Origin: Gottfriedia solisilvae
Lineage (GTDB): Bacteria; Bacillota; Bacilli; Bacillales; Bacillaceae_G
Reading direction: 5' to 3'
Length of the DNA: 64,000 nucleotides
Assembly (NCBI RefSeq): GCF_002128405.1
Contig: NZ_NETJ01000006.1
Location: 161,091 to 225,090, forward strand
The translations under genes and the position numbers were made by a program. Below are positions 55,858 to 64,000 of this stretch, piece by piece. The notes under the pieces were generated by a model. That model did no database searches. It saw only the letters and a program-made list of their open reading frames with translations, and was not told the DNA's origin. How positions within the stretch are numbered: position 1 is the first letter of the stretch; the number at the start of each line of letters is the position of its first letter.

Positions 55858-55906
55858 ATGTTTAAAAATGTATGGAAAAAATGGTAGAAGTATAGGAGGA
55901 ATAAAG

Positions 55907-56941
55907 ATGCAAGAGCGTTTAGTTTCTTTACAAGCAGAAGCGATTAAACAAATTGAAGAGGCTCAAGACTTAAAAGCCTTAAATGAAGTACGTATCGCTT
56001 ATCTTGGGAAAAAAGGTCCAATTACAGAGGCAATGAAAGCAATGAAGGATTTATCTCCTGAAGAGCGTCCAAAAATGGGAGCAGTTGCAAATGAGGTACG
56101 TGCAGCAATTCAAGAAAAACTTGAGGCAAAACAAGTTTTATTAGAACAAAATGCTATTAATGAAAAATTAGAAAGCGAAAGTATCGATGTAACATTGCCT
56201 GGACGTCCTGTTCAAGCTGGTGGTGCGCATCCTTTAAAAGCTGTCATCCAAGAAATTGAAGACTTATTTATCGGAATGGGTTATGAGGTTGTTGAAGGAC
56301 CAGAAGTTGAAAAAGATTATTATAACTTTGAAGCGTTAAATCTTCCAAAAGGTCACCCTGCTCGTGATATGCAAGATTCATTCTATATTACAGAAGAAAC
56401 TTTAATGAGAACTCATACATCTCCTGTTCAAGCAAGAACAATGGAAGCAAATGTTGAAAAAGGACCAATCAAAATTATTTGTCCGGGTAAAGTTTATCGT
56501 CGTGATGATGATGACGCTACTCACTCACATCAATTTATGCAAATTGAAGGTTTAGTTATTGGTGAAAACATTTCAATGAGTGATTTAAAAGGTACATTAC
56601 AACTATTTGCGAAAAAAATGTTTGGTGAAGATCGAGAAATTCGTTTACGTCCAAGTTTCTTCCCATTTACTGAACCATCAGTAGAGATGGACATTTCTTG
56701 TATGAAGTGTGGTGGAAAAGGCTGTAATATGTGTAAGCATACAGGTTGGATCGAAATTTTAGGTGCAGGTATGGTTCATCCAAATGTACTTGATATGGCT
56801 GGTTATAACTCGAAGGAAGTTCAAGGATTTGCATTTGGAATGGGTCCTGAGCGTATTGCATTGTTAAAATACGGCATTGATGATATCCGTCATTTCTATA
56901 CAAACGATATTAGATTCTTAAAGCAATTCCAACAAATGTAA
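55907..56941 (+). CDS. pheS: Phenylalanyl-tRNA synthetase alpha subunit
   Basis: A 344-residue catalytic subunit, the same length as in B. subtilis. N-terminal coiled coil (about 1-85), then the class II core: motif 1 around [21 protein letters not shown], motif 2 [17 protein letters not shown], and motif 3 [19 protein letters not shown] cysteine cluster ([17 protein letters not shown]) is conserved in Bacilli. The ATG at 55907 follows TAGGAGGAATAA; upstream ATGs lie in the leader. Controlled by the Phe T-box. Confidence 0.97.
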   Translation: MQERLVSLQAEAIKQIEEAQDLKALNEVRIAYLGKKGPITEAMKAMKDLSPEERPKMGAVANEVRAAIQEKLEAKQVLLEQNAINEKLESESIDVTLPGRPVQAGGAHPLKAVIQEIEDLFIGMGYEVVEGPEVEKDYYNFEALNLPKGHPARDMQDSFYITEETLMRTHTSPVQARTMEANVEKGPIKIICPGKVYRRDDDDATHSHQFMQIEGLVIGENISMSDLKGTLQLFAKKMFGEDREIRLRPSFFPFTEPSVEMDISCMKCGGKGCNMCKHTGWIEILGAGMVHPNVLDMAGYNSKEVQGFAFGMGPERIALLKYGIDDIRHFYTNDIRFLKQFQQM

Positions 56942-56959
56942 GGTAGGAGGGGACAAAAC

Positions 56960-59374
56960 ATGTTTGTTTCAACAAAATGGTTACAAGAATACGTTGATTT
57001 AAGTGGTGTTACACCAGAAGAACTTGCAAAATTAATTACAAAAGCTGGTATTGAAGTTGAAGGTGTAAACAATCTTTCTGATGGAATAAAAAATGTTGTA
57101 GTTGGCTATGTAATGGAACGTGAACAACATCCAGAAGCTGATAAGTTATCAAAATGTACAGTTGATGTTGGGGAAGAACAGCCTGTACAAATTATTTGTG
57201 GCGCACCGAATGTCGCTAAAGGTCAAAAGGTTATCGTTGCAAAAATTGGTGCGGTATTACCTGGAAACTTTAAAATTAAAAAAGCAAAATTACGTGGCGA
57301 AGTTTCTGAAGGAATGATTTGTTCTCTTCAAGAACTAGGAGTAGAAGGGAAAGTAGTTGGGAAGGAATTTTCGAACGGAATTTTCGTTCTACCTAACGAT
57401 GCAGAAGTTGGAGCAGATGCATTAGAAGTTCTACATCGTGATGACGCTGTATTAGAATTAGGTTTAACACCGAATCGTGCGGATTGTTTAAATATGATTG
57501 GAGTAGCTTATGAAGTTGCTGCAATTTTAGATAAAGATGTGAAATTACCAGCTGTTGCAACAGAAGAGTCTGGATCAGCAGACTTTATCAATGTTTCAGT
57601 AGAATCGAAGGAAGATGCACCATACTATAGTGCTAAATTAGTTAAAGGTGTAAAAGTTGGTCCTTCTCCATTGTGGATGCAAGCTCGTTTAATGAGTGCA
57701 GGTATTCGTCCAATTAATAATATAGTTGATATTACAAACTATATCTTAATTGAATACGGTCAACCATTACATGCATTTGATAATAACAAGTTAAATAGCA
57801 AACAAATCATCGTAAGACATGCAAAATCTAATGAAAAAATTACGACATTAGATGGAGAAGAACGTACATTACAACCACATCATTTAGTGATTGCGACAGA
57901 AAAAGAAGCAGTTGCGATCGCTGGTGTAATGGGTGGTCAATCAACTGAGGTTGACGAGAATACAGTAGATGTTTTAATTGAATCAGCTGTTTTCAAAGGT
58001 CAAACTGTTCGTCAAACTTCAAAAGACCTAGGTTTACGTAGTGAATCAAGTGCACGTTTTGAAAAAGGAATTGATCCATCTCGTACTTACTCAGCATCTG
58101 AACGTGCTGCTCAGTTAATGGCAGAGCTTGCAGGAGGTACGGTTGTAGAAGGTACTGTAGTTGCAAATCATATTGTAAATGAAGCACCAGAAGTTTCTGT
58201 TTCGGTTAATAAAATAAATAATGTGCTTGGTACTTCAATTGATGCTGATACAGTTAAAGATATTTTCCGTCGATTACGTCTAGAAGCGAAACAAGATGGG
58301 GAACTTTTCACTGTCACTGTTCCTAGTCGCCGTGGAGATATTACGATTGAAGAAGACTTAGTTGAAGAAGTAGGTAGAATGTATGGATATGATCATATCC
58401 CTGCAACATTACCAACAGGAGTAGCTAGCCGTGGCCAATTAACTGTATACCAAGCAAAACGTCGTAGAGCTCGTCAGTTTTTACAACATGCAGGTTTATT
58501 TGAAGCAGTTACTTATTCCTTAACTAGTAATAGTAAAGTTAAACGTTTTGCATTAGAAACTGGTGATGCAAAGCCAGTTCGTTTATCTTTACCAATGAGT
58601 GAAGAAAGAAGTGAATTACGCTTTAGTTTAGTACCTCATTTATTAGATGCAGTAGCTTATAATGTTGCTCGTAAAGAGGAAAATGTACAATTATTTGAAA
58701 CAGGCTCAGTTTTCTTAACATTAGAGAACAATGAACTTCCTCGTGAAGAAGAGTATTTAGCAGGTGCTTTAACAGGAGCATGGTTACAACATGCATGGCA
58801 AGGTGAGAAAAAAGCTGTTGATTTTTATGTTGTAAAAGGAGTAATAGATGGTTTATTTAATGAATTAGGACTATCAGATAAAATTTCCTATGTTGCATCT
58901 AAAAAAGAAGATCTACATCCTGGTCGTACAGCAAGTATATTAGTAAATAACGAAGAAATTGGGTTCATTGGTCAAGTACATCCAGTAACTCAAAAAGAAT
59001 GGGATATTAAAGAAACGTATGTATTCCAGTTATCACTTGCAAAACTATTTAATACAGAAATAGATGATATTTTATATAACGCAATTCCACGTTTCCCAGC
59101 TATGAATCGTGATATGGCACTTGTAGTAGATTCAACTGTTTTTGCTGGAGATATTTTATCTACGATTCGTCAAGCAGGTGGAAAATTATTAAAAGAAGCA
59201 ATCATTTTTGACTTATATGAAGGTGATAAAATGGAAGCAGGTAAAAAATCTGTTGCCTTCTCACTAACATATTTTGATCCAGAGCGTACTTTAACAGACG
59301 AAGAAGTTACAAAAGCTCATCAAAAAGTATTAAAAGCTGTAGAAGAAACTCATAGTGCTCAGCTAAGAGGCTGA
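56960..59374 (+). CDS. pheT: Phenylalanyl-tRNA synthetase beta subunit
   Basis: An 804-residue editing and tRNA-binding subunit; the enzyme is an alpha2-beta2 tetramer. Domains in order: EMAP-II-like tRNA-binding (about 40-150, with [14 protein letters not shown]), B3/B4 editing domain (about 210-390, [14 protein letters not shown]), B5 (about 405-475, [24 protein letters not shown]), class II-like core, and a C-terminal anticodon-binding FDX-ACB (about 710-804, [14 protein letters not shown]). Its length equals that of B. subtilis PheT. 18 bases after pheS, TAGGAGGGG ribosome-binding site. Confidence 0.97.
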   Translation: MFVSTKWLQEYVDLSGVTPEELAKLITKAGIEVEGVNNLSDGIKNVVVGYVMEREQHPEADKLSKCTVDVGEEQPVQIICGAPNVAKGQKVIVAKIGAVLPGNFKIKKAKLRGEVSEGMICSLQELGVEGKVVGKEFSNGIFVLPNDAEVGADALEVLHRDDAVLELGLTPNRADCLNMIGVAYEVAAILDKDVKLPAVATEESGSADFINVSVESKEDAPYYSAKLVKGVKVGPSPLWMQARLMSAGIRPINNIVDITNYILIEYGQPLHAFDNNKLNSKQIIVRHAKSNEKITTLDGEERTLQPHHLVIATEKEAVAIAGVMGGQSTEVDENTVDVLIESAVFKGQTVRQTSKDLGLRSESSARFEKGIDPSRTYSASERAAQLMAELAGGTVVEGTVVANHIVNEAPEVSVSVNKINNVLGTSIDADTVKDIFRRLRLEAKQDGELFTVTVPSRRGDITIEEDLVEEVGRMYGYDHIPATLPTGVASRGQLTVYQAKRRRARQFLQHAGLFEAVTYSLTSNSKVKRFALETGDAKPVRLSLPMSEERSELRFSLVPHLLDAVAYNVARKEENVQLFETGSVFLTLENNELPREEEYLAGALTGAWLQHAWQGEKKAVDFYVVKGVIDGLFNELGLSDKISYVASKKEDLHPGRTASILVNNEEIGFIGQVHPVTQKEWDIKETYVFQLSLAKLFNTEIDDILYNAIPRFPAMNRDMALVVDSTVFAGDILSTIRQAGGKLLKEAIIFDLYEGDKMEAGKKSVAFSLTYFDPERTLTDEEVTKAHQKVLKAVEETHSAQLRG

Positions 59375-59408
59375 TGACATTTAACATATAATTTAGAGTA
59401 AGAATGAA

Positions 59409-59440
59409 GAACCAGGAATCATATCGATTCCTGGTTTTTT
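59409..59440 (+). terminator. Terminator after pheT
   Basis: Arms AACCAGGAATC/GATTCCTGGTT, loop ATATC, T6 tail. Confidence 0.95.
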
Positions 59441-59534
59441 CATATTAGGCGATTTCAGTCAAACAAATAAAGAATTTAAATAGAAAAATCACCTATTTTT
59501 TTCCATTTTTTACTCATTTTTGTAATGATAATGA

Positions 59535-59569
59535 ACCAATTTGTCCTTTTTTTATAATATAAACTGTAC
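59535..59569 (+). promoter_or_regulatory. Sigma-K-like promoter of the first collagen-like gene
   Basis: ACC (59535-59537), 15-bp spacer, TATAATATA (59553-59561), which fits the sigma-K -10 pattern CATANNNTA except for the first base. The block ATAATATAAACTGTAC (59554-59569) recurs almost exactly before the third collagen-like gene. Confidence 0.5.
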
Positions 59570-59600
59570 AACTAATTTATTAAACGAGAGGTGTTTTTAA

Positions 59601-60980
59601 TTGCCATTACCACCACCAAGATCGCCATTCCCTCCATTCCCTCCATTTCCACCAGAACCACCATTTCCACCATTTGGTTCAACAGGTCCAACGGGTCCAA
59701 CGGGTCCAACAGGTCCAACAGGTCCAGCAGGACAAAATGGCCTAATTGGCCCAACGGGTGTAACAGGTCCACAAGGTGAAAGAGGAAAAAGAGGTAAAGA
59801 CGGAGACGACGGAGAAAGAGGAAAAAGAGGCCATATGGGTCCAATGGGTCCAATGGGACCAATGGGACCAATGGGTCCGATGGGGCCAACAGCACCGGCA
59901 GTACCAGGAGCAACGGGTGCAACAGGAGCAACAGGAGCAACTGGACCTTCAGGAGGACCTCCAGGAGCAACGGGAGCAACAGGCGCACCAGGAGCGACAG
60001 GAGCAACAGGCGCACCAGGAACAGCGGGAGCGACAGGAGCAACAGGAGCAACAGGAGCAACGGGAGATCCAGGAACACCAGGAGCGACAGGAGCAACAGG
60101 CGCACCAGGAACAGCGGGAGCAACAGGAGCAACAGGCGCAACGGGAGATCCAGGAACACCAGGAGCGACAGGAGCAACAGGTGCACCAGGAACAACGGGA
60201 GCAACAGGCGCACCAGGAATACCAGGAGCGACAGGAGCAACAGGTGCACCAGGAACAGCGGGAGCGACAGGAGCAACAGGAGCAACGGGAGATCCAGGAA
60301 CACCAGGAGCGACAGGAGCAACAGGTGCACCAGGAACAGCGGGAGCGACAGGAGCAACAGGAGCAACAGGAGATCCAGGTACACCAGGAGCGACAGGAGC
60401 AACAGGAGCAACAGGAGATCCAGGAACAGCGGGAGCAACAGGAGCAACGGGAGCAACAGGCTTACCTGGAGCATCTGCTATCATCCCATTTGCATCAGGT
60501 CTTCCTGTAGCATTAACATCAGCTTTATTTAACACAGTTGGAACTCAAGGATTAATAGGATTCGGCGACAATGGAACTGTTGCAACACTTCTAGGAGGAC
60601 CAATAAATATAGCTGGTGGCCCAGGATTATTACAAAACTTAGCGTTTTCTATGCCTCGTGCAGGAATTTTGACTTCAATTTCTGCATACTTCAGCACAAC
60701 TGCAGCATTAAATTTACTAGGCTTTATTACAATCACAGCTAGAGTTTATACTTCACCGGCACCAAATAATATCTTTAATCAGGTGGCAGCTGTACCATTG
60801 ACTCCTAGTTTATCTGGTATTCTAGCATTGGGTGCAATTAGTTCGGTAACTGCAGCATTACCAAATATTCCTGTTACAGCAGGAACTAGAGTGTTGGTAG
60901 TATTTACTGCTGACTCAGATGGATTAGATCTTGCAACTGTTGTTGCGGGTTATGCTAGCGCAGGATTATCAATTAATTAA
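59601..60980 (+). CDS. Collagen-like spore-surface protein with BclB-type C-terminal domain
   Basis: 459 residues. Residues 1-26 are Pro/Phe-rich ([19 protein letters not shown]), then a short G-P-T collagen block. A charged collagen stretch follows (about 58-77: [19 protein letters not shown]), then GPM repeats, an interruption (PTAPAVPG, about 96-103) and G-A-T triplets in a recurring 27-residue unit ([16 protein letters not shown]...). From about 288, a 172-residue domain ending AGYASAGLS with [14 protein letters not shown] matches the exosporium BclB C-terminal family. The Thr-rich triplets are likely glycosylated. TTG start, eight bases after GAGAGGTG. Long minus-strand frames here are artefacts of the repeat. 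Confidence 0.9.
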   Translation: MPLPPPRSPFPPFPPFPPEPPFPPFGSTGPTGPTGPTGPTGPAGQNGLIGPTGVTGPQGERGKRGKDGDDGERGKRGHMGPMGPMGPMGPMGPMGPTAPAVPGATGATGATGATGPSGGPPGATGATGAPGATGATGAPGTAGATGATGATGATGDPGTPGATGATGAPGTAGATGATGATGDPGTPGATGATGAPGTTGATGAPGIPGATGATGAPGTAGATGATGATGDPGTPGATGATGAPGTAGATGATGATGDPGTPGATGATGATGDPGTAGATGATGATGLPGASAIIPFASGLPVALTSALFNTVGTQGLIGFGDNGTVATLLGGPINIAGGPGLLQNLAFSMPRAGILTSISAYFSTTAALNLLGFITITARVYTSPAPNNIFNQVAAVPLTPSLSGILALGAISSVTAALPNIPVTAGTRVLVVFTADSDGLDLATVVAGYASAGLSIN

Positions 60981-61017
60981 TCTAGTTTAAAATAATAGAA
61001 TTTTAGTGTCTTGCTTT

Positions 61018-61084
61018 GCCCTACTTTACTGATCATCTTTCGCCTTGTTACGAATGAAAGATTTTAAGTAAGTAGGGTTTTTTA
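61018..61084 (+). terminator. Terminator after collagen-like gene 1
   Basis: Outer arms GCCCTACTTTACT / AAGTAAGTAGGG enclose an inner stem ATCTTTCG/CGAATGAAAGAT; T6 follows. Confidence 0.8.
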
Positions 61085-61223
61085 TTCTTCAAGTAATGTA
61101 ATCCTACTAGTCAATATGTCTTTTTATTTTGAGTCGTAAAATACATATCGCTATTTGTTCACTTATTGTTTCAGTAAAATATTCCTATAATAGTCATTTA
61201 TTTTATTAGTGGCTCTAAAGTAC

Positions 61224-61300
<77 letters not shown>

Positions 61301-61365
61301 GTTTTTACCTTTGAATGATATATAGTGAGTAGAGCTTTTTTGAGAAATTTATAGTTTAATTAGAA

Positions 61366-61393
61366 ACCAAATTGTGCTTAGTTATATAAAATA
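61366..61393 (+). promoter_or_regulatory. Sigma-K-like promoter of the second collagen-like gene
   Basis: ACC (61366-61368), 16-bp spacer, TATAAAATA (61385-61393), matching CATANNNTA at all positions but the first. Confidence 0.5.
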
Positions 61394-61410
61394 TGAAGAA
61401 AGAAAACTAA

Positions 61411-63213
<1,803 letters not shown>

Positions 63214-63246
63214 AAAATAAACTAAGTATAAAAAAGTTACCATATG

Positions 63247-63304
63247 AAAAGTCCTAATAGATTTATAGTTTTTAGGAAAACTTATAAATCATGGGGCTTT
63301 TTTA
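63247..63304 (+). terminator. Terminator after collagen-like gene 2
   Basis: Inner arms GATTTATA and TATAAATC, outer AAAAGTCC with GGGGCTTTT, T7 tail. Confidence 0.8.
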
Positions 63305-63384
63305 TTTTGCTAATAGTCTAGTAAATTATTATGTAAAAATATTAACAAATTAATGATAAAATCCAATCCTATTAATTATTTCGA

Positions 63385-63401
63385 AATAATATAAAGTGTA
63401 C
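63385..63401 (+). promoter_or_regulatory. Sigma-K-like -10 of the third collagen-like gene
   Basis: AATAATATA (63385-63393) fits CATANNNTA except the first base. The block ATAATATAAAGTGTAC (63386-63401) differs at one base from that at 59554-59569. The -35 side (TCC at 63367-63369) is weak. Confidence 0.45.
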
Positions 63402-63416
63402 GTTAAATAATTTTAG

Positions 63417-64000
<584 letters not shown>

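Noticed and set aside
59776..60510. 244-codon plus-strand frame, Gln/Glu/Arg-rich, inside gene 1
   Set aside because: Out-of-frame reading of the same repeat (AGGAGCAAC read as QEQ); no independent start signal.
59572..60535. Long minus-strand open frames opposite collagen-like gene 1 (LL- and APV-rich)
   Set aside because: They are complements of the G-x-T codon repeat, which cannot produce stops in these frames; no ribosome-binding sites and no homology.

Overview
This window is a stretch of chromosome from a low-GC, endospore-forming Gram-positive bacterium of the Bacillaceae. Gene order from ytxK-ackA to pheS-pheT follows the Bacillus subtilis 'yt' region closely (ytkL, ytoI, ytpI, nrnA, ytrH/ytrI, dnaE, ytsJ, accDA, pfkA, pyk, fxsA, ytvI, ytwI, citZ-icd-mdh, phoPR, polA, mutM, ytaF, coaE, gapB, speD, nrdR, dnaB, dnaI, ytxC, infC-rpmI-rplT, ysdC, sspI, ysgA, pheST). 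Sporulation genes (ytrH, ytrI, ytvI, ytaF, sspI) and collagen-like, exosporium-type proteins support a spore former. I cannot name the genus; there is no 16S gene, tRNA or transposase in the window.

Layout. 1-461: part of a repeat element, then spacer. 462-12765: ytxK, acetate kinase, an EcsC-family gene, an atypical short-chain dehydrogenase, alanine dehydrogenase, an M24 peptidase with a GNAT acetyltransferase, then ytkL, ytoI, ytpI, nrnA and the divergent ytrH-ytrI sporulation pair. 12944-28923: dnaE and a long central-metabolism block: malic enzyme, acetyl-CoA carboxyltransferase (accDA, behind a FapR-like operator), phosphofructokinase, pyruvate kinase, citrate synthase, isocitrate and malate dehydrogenases. 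29077-43907: a MaoC-like gene, a 293-bp MITE-like repeat, phoPR, DNA synthesis and repair genes (polA, mutM, nrdR, dnaB, dnaI), gluconeogenic gapB with two CcpN-like sites, and speD behind a structured leader. 43931-45369: infC-rpmI-rplT with tandem promoters, an L20-type leader and an ATT start for infC. 45454-49133: an accessory insert (metallo-beta-lactamase-fold protein, nitric oxide synthase, MATE exporter) in a spot that is otherwise conserved. 49228-55430: ysdC, a glycine-betaine type ABC system with a fused permease and binding protein, sspI, ysgA and a gutted chemoreceptor remnant. 55548-59374: Phe T-box plus pheST.

59554-64000 is the most distinctive part. Three collagen-like genes (G-X-T triplets) stand in tandem, the third cut by the window edge. 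Each has a proline-rich N-terminus and a sigma-K-like promoter. The first carries a BclB-type C-terminal domain and the second a C1q/BclA-type domain. The first two also carry a short, highly charged collagen block near the N-terminus. A 77-bp (ATTT)n tract lies upstream of the second gene. My reading is a late mother-cell, spore-surface fibre locus with built-in repeat-length variability.

Other items worth a second look: a 160-bp element flanked by two identical copies of a 28-bp palindromic terminator (23345-23560), the speD leader RNA, the FapR-like site at accDA, and the long opuA upstream region with an internal terminator.
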